Shown here in pieces: positions 1-13,022 of a stretch of 64,000 bases of DNA (its first letter is position 1; the number at the start of each line of letters is the position of its first letter). Source of the stretch: Batkoa obscura (Eukaryota; Entomophthoromycota; Entomophthoromycetes; Entomophthorales; Batkoaceae). Position numbers and translations under genes: made by a program. The notes under the pieces are model-generated. The model saw only the letters and a program-made list of their open reading frames with translations. It had not been told where the DNA came from and ran no database searches. The stretch is from the NCBI GenBank assembly GCA_030770535.1, contig JASVEC010000027.1, forward strand, positions 310,001-374,000. Direction: 5' to 3'.

Positions 1-1696
1 AGTTAAAATGTTAGAAAATTTAGAAAGTTATTTAAATTTATTAAGTCAAGATGCATTAAGCGAGTAAGTTTAATATACTATTAATATTAAAGTTATTTAT
101 TAATTATTATTGTTATTATACAGAGATTGGTATTTACAATCTTTTTTAAATGAAAAAAACATTAAATTAGTATTAAATGAATATCAAAATCAACAAAAAA
201 TTAATCTAGTAGAACAAGATTATTTAAAATCTTCCATTTATATGGGATTTGAGTATTTAATTAATAATAATAATAATAATTTTTTAAATGATTTGGATTT
301 AAAAAAAGAAGATTTAATAATTGAGGTAATCTATAACATTTATTTAATAATGATAATTGATTTTAATTTATCAATTATTTTATTTAGTCTATACCAACAT
401 TATATGAAAGTTTAATGTCCTTTTGGGTAGAAACATATTCGAATGTGTTGATTAATACAACTAGAATTAATTACTCAGAAGATTTAAAGTGCTTAAATTG
501 TATATTAAAATTAATTTTATGGATTTGGAGATATCAAATTCATCAAATCAAAGATTTCAAAGTAAATTTAATTTAATTTAATTAATATTTTACAATAATT
601 AATTAATTGATTCATTTCTATTTTATATAGAATTTATCAACACAATTTTCAAGTTTAAAAAAATTTGTATTACCTTATTTTCCATTTGCTTCGGACATGA
701 CATTGTCACAAGATTCAAGAGTAATTTTAATTCATTATAATAATATTATTATAACAAGGTTAATCTTAACCCTTTATATTTAGGTATCAACGATTATATT
801 AGAAATGAATATAATGGTCACTGAAATCTCTGGGTTATATTTATTAATTTATAAAGAAGTGGATTCTAAGTTATTTCAACGTATATTTGAACATTTATTA
901 ACTATATTAAGTTACAAAAAAGATTCAATACAAAGTATTTCATTAAATTATTTTAATTCAATTTTACCTTCTTTAGCTTGGTTTTTAAATTCAGGAGATA
1001 AAAAAACAATTGGAATTTTATTAGAGGTAATAAATATAAATATAAATATAAATATATTTATATATCATGATATTAATAATACTAATAATATTGATAATAA
1101 TTAGGCTGTAATTGATTTTTCAATTTATTGTATAAATACTGAAGTACAATATGAATGTATTCGATTTTTAAGTAAAATAATTCAATTACAATCTCATCCC
1201 GATTTTAATGGCACAATTAAATTATTTCAAGTTTACAATGAAAAAGATGAAATTATTTTAAATTGGATTATTAAATTAATGAAGTTATTAACTAATAATT
1301 TATTAAATAAATCATCTAATGAAATGAATAAAGTAAGTATTTTTATTTAATATATAAATTATAATTTATTTTATAAATTTCATTTTTTTATAGGTAATTA
1401 TTAAATTATGGTTTCATATTATTAGGTTTGAAAACATTGATAATATATTAATACCAATTCAAAATTCACTTATTGATTTATTTATAATCAAAGATCAATC
1501 GATTCCATTATTCAATTTAAATCAAGAAGATTTACAATTGTTTTTTAATTCATTTTCTTTTATGTTAGGATTATCCAAATCACTTTATAGTCAATTTAAT
1601 CAACTTAAAAAAAATATTAATGAGTTCAAAAATAATCAAAATATTGAACAGATAAGCGTGAACGGTTTAATTAAGGTATTGGATAATATTCCATAA
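1..1696 (+). CDS. Ipi1/TEX10-like ribosome biogenesis protein, 3' part
   Basis: The 5' end lies outside the window. Seven exons are readable (1-63, 124-325, 388-561, 631-720, 784-1026, 1105-1332, 1394-1696); all junctions are GT..AG and stay in frame to a TAA stop at 1694. The product is all-helical and rich in Leu, Ile and Asn, with no catalytic motif. The family call comes mainly from the dead paralogue at 28703-31360. That copy keeps the N-terminal part missing here and reads like the Ipi1/TEX10 N-domain (a 'MTHL.DGL' helix after a basic 'MAKSKK' start), then continues into sequence homologous to this gene. Ipi1 belongs to the Rix1 complex, which acts on pre-60S particles in the nucleus. 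The family call is inference; that this is a real, spliced gene is fairly secure. Confidence 0.6.
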
Positions 1697-1959
1697 CTTT
1701 TTTTAATATTTAAATATACAGATATCATAGATTAAATTATAGATTAAATTATAGATTTATTTTTTATTTTTATTAGTTATTAAATTGTTAAATTAAATTA
1801 ATAATAATGGTATTTTACTTTATTTTATTTTATTTCTTAATATATTTATATTTACAAATGTAAAATTATAATGTCCATTAATTTTTTTTACTCTTGAAAA
1901 GCTGATGCCTCAAGTATTTTATTAACTAAAATAAAAGCAAAATATTTAAATTAATGAAT

Positions 1960-2225
1960 TTAAGGGATAAAGGCATTAATAGGAACAGTCTGTTAAGGTA
2001 GGAAGCAAATCCAGTATTTGTCTACCTTTGGAAGAAACAGCAAGATAAAATGAGATCTATTTTACCTCTATTCTCCAGATAGAGTCCCACATAATAATGA
2101 GAGTGGGGGCTAGAGGGGAGATAATTCTCACTGGAAGGGTTAAGCCATAAATCTGTGTAATTTTCATATAAGGTCCATAATCTAGTAGAGAAGATAAGGA
2201 CTTTAGAATAATTAGATAAATTTTA
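1960..2225. ncRNA. Candidate structured RNA, class unknown
   Basis: This stretch is much richer in G and C than its surroundings and has no open frame. It contains nested pairings. CTGTT (about 1991) pairs with AACAG (about 2036), enclosing GGTAG/CTACC, which encloses CAAAT/ATTTG with a 5-nt loop. Downstream CTCTAT pairs with ATAGAG, and TCCCAC pairs with GTGGGG. It lies 260 nt past the stop of the Ipi1-like gene and before the first repeat copy. I compared it by eye with U1-U6, SRP, RNase P/MRP, U3 and TPP riboswitch signatures and found no clear match, so neither strand nor class can be given. Confidence 0.35.
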
Positions 2226-2363
2226 ATTAAAAAAAACTTTTAGTTTCGAAGAAGTTGAAAAATAGTAAAATGAGTGTTTTTAAAAATATCAATTTTTAAT
2301 ATTTTAAATATACACTAAAAAATTAACACGATAATCTAAAAAAAATAATTCAATTCATGATAA

Positions 2364-2468
2364 ATATGAGGGTGTTTTTTTTACTTCATCACTTTTTCCA
2401 TCTTTTAAGCGCTATTTGAGCGGAAAAACTGTTAGTAAAATTCTTAAACAAAAAAAACATACCTATAT
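2364..2468 (+). repeat. Short TIR element (MITE-like), copy 1
   Basis: First of 14 related copies of about 105 bp. End A reads ATATGGGGGTG followed by a T-run and TTTCATCACTTTTTCCAT. The centre is AAGCGCTATTTGAGCGGAAA. End B reads inward as ATATGGGGATGTATTTTTTT then GTTTAAGAATTTTACTAAC. The ends form an imperfect inverted repeat of about 25 bp. This copy runs A to B on the + strand. No coding capacity. Confidence 0.85.
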
Positions 2469-2853
2469 ACTAAAATATTTTAAAAAATATTAGTTGCTAC
2501 TACTGAATTTAGTTTTTCATCAATGTTCATAATATATCAACTTAAAAGAAATGGCACCAATTAATTTTCTCAGTCATAGAACGATGTAGCTTATATAAGG
2601 ATGGTTTTTTGATTTCATTTATTTATTTCATTTTGATTTATCATGATCACTAAATTTTTTAGCCATTAAATACTGAAACAAAAAAGATGCTTATATATTT
2701 CATTAAGCGGATTAGGCACCAAAAATAGTATACGCCTTTTATAATTAATTTCCTGATTTTCTAAGGGATTTTTTTGAAATTCTACCTAAAGTTGAATTTT
2801 TAATATTAAAACGTTTGCGTAATTAAGTTCTATTTTGTTTAACCAAACAATGC
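2469..2853. other. AT-rich spacer between two repeat copies
   Basis: No frame, RNA motif or repeat recognised. It is bounded by two oppositely oriented copies of the short element. Confidence 0.5.
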
Positions 2854-2962
2854 TATATGGGGATGTATTTTTTTGTTTAAGAATTTTACTAACAATCTTT
2901 CCGTTGAAATAGTGCTTAAAAGATGGAAAAAATAATGAAGCCAAAAAAAACACCTCCATATA
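2854..2962 (-). repeat. Short TIR element, copy 2
   Basis: Same family as 2364-2468 but inverted (end B first). The centre has one change, AGTGCT for AGCGCT. Copies 1 and 2 form an inverted pair about 390 bp apart. Confidence 0.85.
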
Positions 2963-3982
2963 GTCTTTTTAGCATATTTCGATATTTCAAACAACTTGAT
3001 ATTTTAGTTAATAACTTTTTGAATATATTTGAGTTTTATAAGTTGTTTTGATGATAAGTTAATGTGGATAATTTTAAATACAACTACGTTATTAATTTAG
3101 TCTCATGCAGCTAAATTCAATCCTAGAATTAAGGGTCTTATATTAATAATTTAGTCATTTGATGCTTTCAAAGTTAAAGTACAGCTGGTATGAAATAATA
3201 TACCATCTTAATTGAGAAATTGTCTTAAGTTGAAGGTGTAAGCAAACAGTTTACTAAATGGTTTAAATAATAGTCATAATCCTTTATAACAGAGTTAAAA
3301 TAATACCATCAAAAATTAATATAGTCAAGTATACTTTATTGAAATATTTCAAATAATAATAAAAAAGAATAAAAATAGAAAGTAAGAACCGACTTTATTT
3401 TATTTTATTCACTTTTTTATTGAAACTTTACATCAAAAATGGCTAATCATGTTTCTTTATAGTAATATTATAATTCTTTTATTGAGAAACTACAAAGACT
3501 GAGGTTTAGGCTCTTTTGATAAACTGTTGAGTAAGGCCATCAACTTGAAAGTAATTTCATTATGAAGGTGCTGAATTTATAACAAAAAGCCAGCTAAAAA
3601 TGAAATATAGAACCATACTGATTTAAAAAGTCAGTGTCCTCCATCAATTTTAGAAAGTAGGTATTATCAATATCAATAAAGAATTGAATTCATAATATTA
3701 AGGTAGTATTTTCTAATAAAAACTAACATATACACCTTAATAGACAGCTTATTGAAGGGCATAAAAACAACAGGTATAGCTTTAACATTTGACATTGATT
3801 TTATTCATTTAACCTTAATGACCATTATAAATCTTATCAAAAAGCTTAATAAAAAAAGAAATCTTCTAATTCGCATAAAGTTCAGGAGAACTTGGAAAAA
3901 GAATCCCTGAAAGTACTAAGCAACTTTAAGCCAATCTAAGCTGGGTTATAATTAATGTTTCATTAGAACCAAAAAAATTAGA
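2963..3982. other. Upstream region of the zinc-cluster gene
   Basis: About 1 kb with no supportable gene or RNA. It should hold the promoter of the regulator at 3983, but no site can be picked out. Confidence 0.4.
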
Positions 3983-5791
3983 GTGATGTTTATAAATGAA
4001 TGGCTTTTAAAAAAAATAAAAGAACTGTATAAAAATTTATTGGATTTATTACTTGAAATGGATAAATATTTATTTGTAATAGATTCTGCTTCATTTAAAA
4101 ACAAAGTAACAAATCCAAGAGGCCCAAGGCCAAAAGTATGTGATCGATGTAATTTTCGTAAAGTCAAATGTGTTAAAGAAGCTGAGAACTGTAACAATTG
4201 TATTAAGTCTGGGTTGAGTTGTACATATGAACGATGGAAAAAAAAAGAAAAAGATTCGGATAAGGGCTTAATTACCACGAGTAATAAAGTAAATTCAAAT
4301 AAACGAATAAAAGTATACACAATTAACGATAACAATTCTAATGCAATTAAATTATCTTTTGTAAATAAAGGAATTTGGACCAAGTGCTTTATCAATTCCA
4401 TCGGGGAGCAAATTTATTTAGGCAACAGTATGGCGACGTTTTATTTTATATCTAATTCATATATGTTACTTAAAAAAAGAAAAGCAATATCAAATACACT
4501 TCAATTATCAATACCTTTATTAAAACTCAAAAGTAAATTTGAAATAAGATTAGATTCGAGATTGATATTTCAGTTAATAGTTATTTATTTTGCAAGAGTA
4601 AACCGTTTATTCCCAGCAACTAATAAAAATCGATTTTTTAAATTATTAAAAAAAAACGATCAACGTCCTTCCTTTTTAGCTTTACTAACAGCAGTTTGTT
4701 TAACTGGGGTAGCATTTTATCCGGATAGAGACTTAGCAAAAATGGTCTCAAATAAGCTTTCTGAGACCTTTTTATTTTATATGCGGCAATGTTATACAAA
4801 ACCAGACTCATTGGTTCTTCAAGCATGTACAATTGCTTCATATCATACCAGTTTAACAACATCCGATTCAGCCCTTACTTATTGTTGGCAGATATTAGGT
4901 ATTGCTCATCGAGTGTTTATACAACGTGGACTTCATGTACCAAATGGTTTAAAAAAAAGTAAAAATCAAACATTAGAAAAAACATATCAAATATCAACAA
5001 TGGCAGAAGTTATACTTGGATATTGTTTTGGTAGAGCGTATTATCCACCTTTTTGTTATGAATTATTTAAAATTCAAAAAGAAATATTACCATTTGAAAG
5101 CTTTTTAGATGCTGGAAACTGTTTAATGAGTATTATGGATAATATTAGATTGCATATTGAACCATTTACGCCACCAATTATTAATAAGTTTTCATTATCA
5201 TGCATATTAAACGATAAATCGAATAATCCGTTGAAATCTCTTAGGAGTTATAACAAATATAAAGAGATAGAAAATTCAATAGTGAAATGGTATCAGCAAT
5301 TTATACACAGCTTTGAGAATAAAGTTAAATTTAGTGTGTATGAGATAAAAATGGATAGCGATGGAGTATTAATGCTATTCTTTCTTTCAGTTATTGTAGA
5401 TTTGAATCGACCTTTCATAACTCATAACGATACACTTAATTTCACTAATGAAATATTTAAAGAAAGTATATTAATCAGTACTTACTTTGAAGCATTTAAT
5501 CCATTTGAAAAAGTATTTTATGCTTCTGTTCTTGGTACCCATCTTTTAAAATCAAATGCTAAAATAATTGATTCTTCGCTTCCAATGCACTGGTATGCAT
5601 TCTTACAATTTAGTTTCATATTTGTATTGGCTTTAGATAAAATTGATTTAAAAGAAGCTTTATTAAGGAAAACTACTAAAGAATATCTCTTATTTTATTA
5701 TGATCTATTTAATGAAAGATCAAATCAATGGGTTATTATGAAAGACATATTTTTAGTTTCTAAGCCATTTATTGAATCTTATTTAAAATAA
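3983..5791 (+). CDS. Zn2Cys6 (zinc cluster) transcription factor
   Basis: Intronless reading frame of 602 residues. A binuclear zinc cluster sits near the N-terminus: Cys53, Cys56, Cys63, Cys70, Cys73 and Cys80, spaced C-x2-C-x6-C-x6-C-x2-C-x6-C. It is preceded by a basic Pro/Arg stretch and followed by a Lys-rich linker. Residues from about 190 to 580 are helical and resemble the fungal transcription factor middle homology region, for example 'SYHTSLTTSD..YCWQILGIAHRV' near 285. In this family the cluster binds DNA, often CGG half-sites, in the nucleus. A second Met at residue 26 could be the true start; either start keeps the cluster. This domain is essentially confined to fungi and close relatives, so it is good evidence for the kingdom. 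The target genes cannot be inferred. Confidence 0.93.
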   Translation: MMFINEWLLKKIKELYKNLLDLLLEMDKYLFVIDSASFKNKVTNPRGPRPKVCDRCNFRKVKCVKEAENCNNCIKSGLSCTYERWKKKEKDSDKGLITTSNKVNSNKRIKVYTINDNNSNAIKLSFVNKGIWTKCFINSIGEQIYLGNSMATFYFISNSYMLLKKRKAISNTLQLSIPLLKLKSKFEIRLDSRLIFQLIVIYFARVNRLFPATNKNRFFKLLKKNDQRPSFLALLTAVCLTGVAFYPDRDLAKMVSNKLSETFLFYMRQCYTKPDSLVLQACTIASYHTSLTTSDSALTYCWQILGIAHRVFIQRGLHVPNGLKKSKNQTLEKTYQISTMAEVILGYCFGRAYYPPFCYELFKIQKEILPFESFLDAGNCLMSIMDNIRLHIEPFTPPIINKFSLSCILNDKSNNPLKSLRSYNKYKEIENSIVKWYQQFIHSFENKVKFSVYEIKMDSDGVLMLFFLSVIVDLNRPFITHNDTLNFTNEIFKESILISTYFEAFNPFEKVFYASVLGTHLLKSNAKIIDSSLPMHWYAFLQFSFIFVLALDKIDLKEALLRKTTKEYLLFYYDLFNERSNQWVIMKDIFLVSKPFIESYLK

Positions 5792-5927
5792 AACAATTTC
5801 TTTTACGTTTTAATATTTGTTTATGTTTTACAATGACATTACATAAATAAAATTGAAAAATAAAATTAAAAGTTAAAAAATAAAAAAAATAGTTATTGTA
5901 TTGTGCAAAATATTACAAAAATCAATC

Positions 5928-7300
5928 TTATTTAACTAAACTACTAGCCCATTTTTCCATGTCTACTTGAGTCTTACTTGCTTGAACAATATAATCATCA
6001 CACTAAAATAATCAACTTAAATTTTTTAATTATAAATTAAAACTTACCAACAAAACTTTAGGATTTGGTCTATTTTCAATATCTTTAATTAAACTAAACA
6101 AAAATAATGTTATGACTGTTAATAATATACATATATATACTTACGTTCCTTCGATAAATTTAATAAAGGCATCTGGAAAGCTACCTTTTGGTGGGATAGG
6201 AGCTGGTTCATTTATAATAAACTCTAGTAATTCAAATACGGATAAGGGTGAACCATCTGGTGGGAATGGAAATTTCCCTTGAGCAAGTTCAAGTAGAGTT
6301 ATACCTAAACTCCATACATCTGATTTTACAGTATAACTTGATCCCTTAATACGTTCTGGCTATTATTTATTTTAATATCGTTTAAGTTTAAGTTATAAAT
6401 TAATTTACCGACATATACGCGCTTGTACCAACAAATGTATTTGCTACCGAATTGATAACTTCTCCAGATACTCCAAAATCACAAATCTTAATTAAACCTT
6501 GAGAATTGAGTAAGATATTCGAAGGTTTAACATCTTAATTCATAAAAATTAAATATACTTTGCAAAAATTATTAACTAAAATTAAATACCACGATGAATG
6601 ATTCTATGTGAATCGTAAAGATAGATTAATCCATTTAGCACCTAATAATGATAATATAAATAAAACTATTATATTTTCATCCTTAAATCAAATTTACCGC
6701 TATTGCTACTTTACCGACCACATCAGTAGGTATAGGTCCAAATTTTTTGTAAATATTATCAAAAGACCTAAATAAAACCAATAATGAAACGATACTATTA
6801 TAAATAGTAGCTAAAACCTACCCTAAATCCATAAACTCTAGACATAAAGCAATATTTCCTTTTTGGTTAAAAGCACCATAAAACGAAATAATATTATCAT
6901 GGTTGCAGTCATGTAAGATTTGTAACTCTCTTAAAATTTGTTTTCTTACTTCTGGTGAAGCTTCAACCCTAATAAGCTTTAAAAATGATTAATTATCCTT
7001 ATTTATGCAATACAAATAGCGTAATTTAAACTAAAAACCAAAATTAATAAAATAATTAAACTCTTTACTTACTTTTTTTGCCATTATTTTTTTAGTAGGT
7101 AAATGAAGCGCTCTTGAAACGGTGCCACCGTTACCAGCACCAAGTTCTTCTAAAACTTCCACATCTTCAATACGTAAATCAAGTCTTAATTCAACCCCTA
7201 ATTCAAGATCTGGTAAAGGCGGCTCAGCTTCAATACTTTGTTTGGGTGCATCTGGTAAGGCTAATCCCTTAAAATTACGTTTTTTCTTTAATCCGCTCAT
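5928..7300 (-). CDS. MAP kinase kinase (Ste7/MEK type)
   Basis: Eight exons (7300-7073, 6976-6822, 6767-6698, 6641-6590, 6533-6409, 6359-6145, 6093-6048, 6002-5928) join into 321 codons without a break. The N-terminus reads [16 protein letters not shown], a basic cluster plus Leu-x-Leu that fits a MAPK docking site. The glycine loop is GAGNGGTV, typical of MAP2Ks. Then come [10 protein letters not shown] (helix C), [12 protein letters not shown] (catalytic loop), DFGVSG (Mg loop), [18 protein letters not shown] (activation segment with the S-x-A-x-T pattern phosphorylated by MAP3Ks) and a short C-lobe. The protein is compact for a fungal MAP2K, with little N-terminal extension. It phosphorylates a MAPK on Thr and Tyr. 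Pheromone/filamentation versus cell-wall branch cannot be settled here. It shares a 462-bp divergent promoter region with the Slx9 gene. Confidence 0.93.
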
Positions 7301-7762
7301 TTAAATTAAAAATTTAACTTTTGCTTTCTCCAAATTTAAATAGAATTTCAATTTCAATTTTAGCACTTTAGACTTACCAACTCTAAAGTTATTGGCTATT
7401 GTAAATCCTTGTTTTGATTATAACCAATTGCTAGCCTCAATTTTGAATCTCACTTACGTTTATATACTACTATATGATAAGCGAAGTTTGTTAAGTAACT
7501 ACTCATTTATATATAGAACTTTATAATAATATTTGGTTTAAAGCGGAGATTTAGCTTAACCTGATTCATATCATTTATAGTAGCAGTTTATCGTTCTATT
7601 CAATTTTTTTTTTAAAAATGGCTGACTAAAAATTATTTTCAAATACCACATTTGAAAGATCAAATCTAAACTCCAGCAATTCTTTTGGGCAATTCTTAGC
7701 TTATTACTCAATTTTTTTTCATTTTTAGTTTATTTTATTTCAATTGAATTATTTTTTATCAA
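7301..7762. promoter_or_regulatory. Divergent promoter region, MAP2K (-) and Slx9 (+)
   Basis: The 462-bp gap between two ATGs pointing away from each other must hold both promoters. No clear TATA box or repeated site was recognised. A pyrimidine-rich tract lies just before the Slx9 start. Confidence 0.5.
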
Positions 7763-8409
7763 ATGGGTAAAGCACGTCGTAGAGTCCAAGTTAAAACCAA
7801 AAAGAAGGTGGATATCAGTGCCAAGGGTCCATTCGTAGCTAAGAATGCGATTAAAGTGAATTTAGATGAAGTAAATAGTTCAATAGCTAAAATTTGAAAA
7901 TATTAATTATGAATAGAAAAATGAAGTAGAAGAAAATGAAGTAGAAGAAAATGAAATAGAAACTCATGAAGTTAAACAACTGATTAGTAAAAAAATGAAA
8001 AGGAAACTCAAGCATGAAGAGTTCAAAAAGAGTAAGTTTATCGTTTTTATTACAAGATTATGATTAATAGTTAGAATTTGAAAAGAAAAATTTGAATAAA
8101 AGTGGAGTTTTAAATGACTTTGGTTCATTGAGAAAAACTATTAAGGAAATTAAGCAAGCGAGTGATGGTACTAAAGAAAGTAAAAACAGCGAATACTTTA
8201 ATGAAAATAGAATGGATAATAATAAAAAGTTGAATAAGGCTAGGTAATTTTAATAATTGAATTTATATTAATTTAAATCTTAAACCAAATCAAATAGAAA
8301 AATGGAAATGGAAAGGTTTAATTTAGTCCTAAACCATAACGCTTTTGTTAATGATCCTTTAAAAACGGTACAAATGCATTTAGCCAATACATTTAACAAA
8401 GAGAAATAA
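7763..8409 (+). CDS. Slx9-like ribosome biogenesis factor
   Basis: Four exons (7763-7870, 7917-8031, 8075-8243, 8298-8409) give 167 residues. Order of parts: very basic start MGKARRRVQVKTKKK; an acidic repeat (NEVEENEVEENEIE); a basic helix KKMKRKLKHEEFKKK; then SGVLNDFGSLRKTI; and a C-terminal LNHNAFVNDPLKTVQMHL. The basic helix, the 'L.D...L' block and the C-terminal helix containing an AF..dPL..v..HL pattern are the hallmarks of Slx9/FAM207A. In yeast Slx9 takes part in 40S pre-ribosome assembly and export in the nucleolus. All introns are 43-54 nt. With the Ipi1 gene this is the second ribosome-assembly gene in the window, but they are not adjacent. The start is the first Met and matches the family's basic N-terminus. 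Confidence 0.75.
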
Positions 8410-8525
8410 TTGTAGACTTTTTTATAGACTAGCTTTTTATTAAATAAATGAGTATTTTTGATTTGAGTATTTTTGATTTATTTTAGTTTAAATCTAGTAA
8501 AAATAAAAGCTTTCTTTGTTTTGCT

Positions 8526-9506
8526 ATGGCTAACTTTAATGTGATAGAAGCTTTAAAAAATAGACAAGATGAGGATAAAGCAAATGGAATATTAATTAAG
8601 TTGGCTAAACATGTAAAATAATTTAATATATATAAAGTCGTAGAATGTTTATAATTTTAGGTAGAGCCTATAATGAAAAAAAGAAATTGGAATGTAAATA
8701 AATTAAAAGAGTTTTACCCGAAAAAACTGTTGTTAGGTAGATAGATTTAATAATATGGATGGATTTAGTAAATAAAAAATAGGAATGAATGTTAATAAAA
8801 CAGAGGTTATTTATATTCGATTGAGAGAATTTCGTGATTTTAAAGTATTTATCAATTATTGGGATCTGCTAGGCACCTTATTGCATGAGTAAATAAATTT
8901 ATAATTTAAGCTAATCCTATATTAATTCTTATTTTAGGTTAGTTCATATAAGTAAATTTTATTATATTATGTTACATTATATATACTTATTCTAAAATAG
9001 TCCATGGACCACACGATCAAAGATTTTATGAGTTATTAATGGAATTAAAACACGAAGTAGTTAAAATTATAAATGAGCCAAACGGATCAAAATTTAAAGG
9101 AACTGGGTATAAATTAGGTAGTATTAAAGCTACCAAAAAATATTTTTATGGAAAGGGAAATAGGTTGAGTGAGACTACTAATAGTAAAACTAGCTTGATT
9201 GTTGGTAAAAAGTATACCTTAGTCAGTCATGATTTGAGAATTTTTTTTCAACATTTCAAGCCTTTTTCAAACCCATGTAGCGAAGATAGTGAATCAATAA
9301 TTATTGACAATCATAGTAATGATAATGAAAATAATGTAATAGATCTTATATCAGATGAAGAAAATGAACTTAATAATAATAGCAACAATAATGATTTATT
9401 TAGTTCTTATTGGGTATGTAGTAGCTGTACTTATAAAAATGAAATAAGCTACAAAGTATGTAAAATATGCAACAAAATAACAAAAGATATAATAATAATT
9501 TTATAA
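8526..9506 (+). CDS. Wss1-like (WLM domain) metalloprotease
   Basis: Five exons (8526-8612, 8661-8736, 8783-8888, 8938-8951, 9001-9506) give 262 residues. The WLM domain is complete: GMNVNKTEVIYIRLR, then LLGTLLHELVHIIHGPHD, the HExxH zinc site with the GPHD signature, then QRFYELLMELK. The fourth exon is only 14 nt and encodes part of the metal-binding motif, so splicing decides activity. The C-terminus holds a RanBP2-type zinc finger (WVCSSCTYKN, then C-x2-C near residues 238-259). Wss1/Spartan-type proteases cut proteins cross-linked to DNA and are linked to SUMO in yeast; here SUMO-binding motifs are not obvious, though an acidic hydrophobic stretch (NVIDLISDEENE) could serve. Its stop is 11 nt from the stop of the convergent kinase. 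Confidence 0.9.
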
Positions 9507-9517
9507 AATTAAACTTG

Positions 9518-11047
<1,530 letters not shown>

Positions 11048-11164
11048 TGTTGATTATTTCCAATTTTGTTATATTTCAATTTATAATATCAAAATAAAAT
11101 TCATCAAAGTTCGTATTTTGATTTTTTTATACTACTTTTAACTAAGATAAAAAAGTAAGACACA

Positions 11165-11473
11165 ATGAGATCATCTACCCTTAATTCTTTAGGTTTCAAT
11201 AACAAGAAATCTGCCGCTTTAAGCTTTTTTACGTAATAAATGTAATAGCCAATAATTTGTAGTTTCTTACATAATGGACATGATTGGGTTTATTATTTAT
11301 TAAATGTTCTTTGTTTTACATTGTTAAGTTGTTATTTAACTATCATTTTGTTATTTATTTCAATATATGATTTCAATGGTTTCTTGGTGAATTTAAAGCC
11401 TTTTGTTTTAGTTAGCTACATTTTTTTGAATAGAGTAGAATGGAATAGTATATTAAGTGTAAACTTAAAATAG
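11165..11473 (+). CDS. Possible small membrane protein, 92 residues
   Basis: Two exons (11165-11232, 11263-11473) join in frame across a 30-nt GT..AG intron. The product starts MRSSTLNSLGFNNKKSAALS and then has two strongly hydrophobic stretches (about residues 30-57 and 66-80), suggesting two membrane spans. It starts 118 bp from the divergent kinase start, a spacing typical of this window. I do not recognise the family. The intron is shorter than any other here, so the model is tentative; the first exon alone would give only 23 residues. Confidence 0.35.
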
Positions 11474-12794
11474 ATTTCTAAAAGCCTGAGTTTTATTAGC
11501 AATATTAATGAATTTAAAAACTTGTCAAAATTACTCAAAAAATTTGGATACAGTTGTTGCAGTCCTTTTGTAACTTAATTTAGTCCTCATTTAAGAGAAA
11601 AATTTGTTCAAATTACTAAAATATAAAAATAAAATTTTTAGAAAAATCAGCTATACAAATAATATGACTATAAAAATTACGCTATAAAAGTCGCAAAAGA
11701 GCTGCAAAAGAGCTGCAACAGCTGTAATCAATTTCGAAATGTAGCAAAAGTATTCCATTATCGCCATTTGTTTATTTTTTGAACTTTCTAAATATTATAA
11801 TTGGAGAAAAGTGGAGCTTCTCTTTGGATATATATATCTAAAACAGGCTTTTTTCAATTAAAATTTTATCATAAAATCCCAATATAACGCTATACTAGTC
11901 ACATTGGAAAATACTTGAATTGGGAAATGCATAGTATCAAGAAATTAGCATAGTAATTAAAATGTCAGTGTTAATTTTTGAACCTTTTCAAAAAATAATA
12001 GACCTGTAAAAGTAACATCTGTAGGCACCTCAAAAATTATAGAATAATAATACAAATACATCAGAATAATTTATACTTAGTTGTTTATGATATTATATAT
12101 AATATGGAAAATAATTATAATGGATTGATTTTTATAATAGTTTGTAATATTTTAAAATTCCCATATAAGCTATTAAATTTAAATGATAAAAATGAAATAG
12201 AAATATTTAAAGCAGCTTATTTATTTTTAATTAAAATGTTTGAACTAACAAAACTAACAAACCAATTGTAGTATGTGAATAGGTTATGACACTTTGCTAA
12301 ATTTTTATTTAATATTATAAAAACACAATTTAAATATATCAATTTATATTTATGATTAGAAAGTTATTTTACTTAATAAAACATTTACATCGTATCAAAT
12401 AGCAGAGCTATTACTTCAAATATCAACTTTATAACTAATGTAACTATAAAAGTTAAGTATATAATAATTAAATCAAGAGAAATTATCCATAAATAAAAAA
12501 TTTCTCCAATTTTTAAAACTATAATAAGTTCAGTTCCTCATGATTATTGATTGGTATGATTTTGTAGCTATTTGTTCTCTGTTACTATAATGATATCCTA
12601 TTTAATTGAGTTTATAAACTATTTAATTGAGCTTTAATTTAACAGTTGTATTTTTGCCTATAAAAAACAAGGATTATTGTAATTAGTAACAACGTTATTT
12701 ATGTCAGATTAGACTTGCTTATATAAAGGGAGATAAAACTATGTATATAGATAGGAAAAGATATAATAGTAACTATGAGATAGTATATTAATTA
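11474..12794. other. Gene-free AT-rich stretch
   Basis: No frame over 60 codons or recognisable exon chain. Near 11690-11730 a short direct repeat (GCAAAAGAGCT twice, then GCAACAGCTG) stands out. Confidence 0.4.
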
Positions 12795-12904
12795 ATATGT
12801 AAGGATGAATTTTTTTGTTTAAGAATTCTGTTAACAGTCTTTCTACTCAAATAGCGCTTAAAAAAATGGAAAAAGTAATAAAACCAAAAAAAACATCCTC
12901 ATAT
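12795..12904 (-). repeat. Short TIR element, copy 3
   Basis: Inverted orientation, with CTCAAATAGCGCTT at the centre. Both ends are slightly diverged (ATATGTAAGGATG, CATCCTCATAT). Confidence 0.85.
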
Positions 12905-13022
12905 AAATAAAAGTATTTTAAATAGCAGTGGATAATATATTTTGAAGTACAAACAATCAAGTATGAAAATTGAAGCTAAAAAAAGTCAAAATAATAAAAA
13001 ATAAATAAATAGACTCATTTTA

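Noticed and set aside
1960-2225. RNase P or MRP RNA
   Set aside because: An ACAGCAAGA string recalls the 3' strand of P4, but no matching 5' strand (GGAARGTC-type) lies at a plausible distance.
3952-4401. 149-codon minus-strand frame
   Set aside because: It lies opposite the N-terminal part of the zinc-cluster protein, whose six-Cys motif is unmistakable; it is the shadow of that gene.
6960-6990. MAP2K acceptor at the TTATTAG before GGTTGAAGC
   Set aside because: Using it breaks the frame; the upstream TTTAAAG acceptor restores the expected [13 protein letters not shown] sequence.
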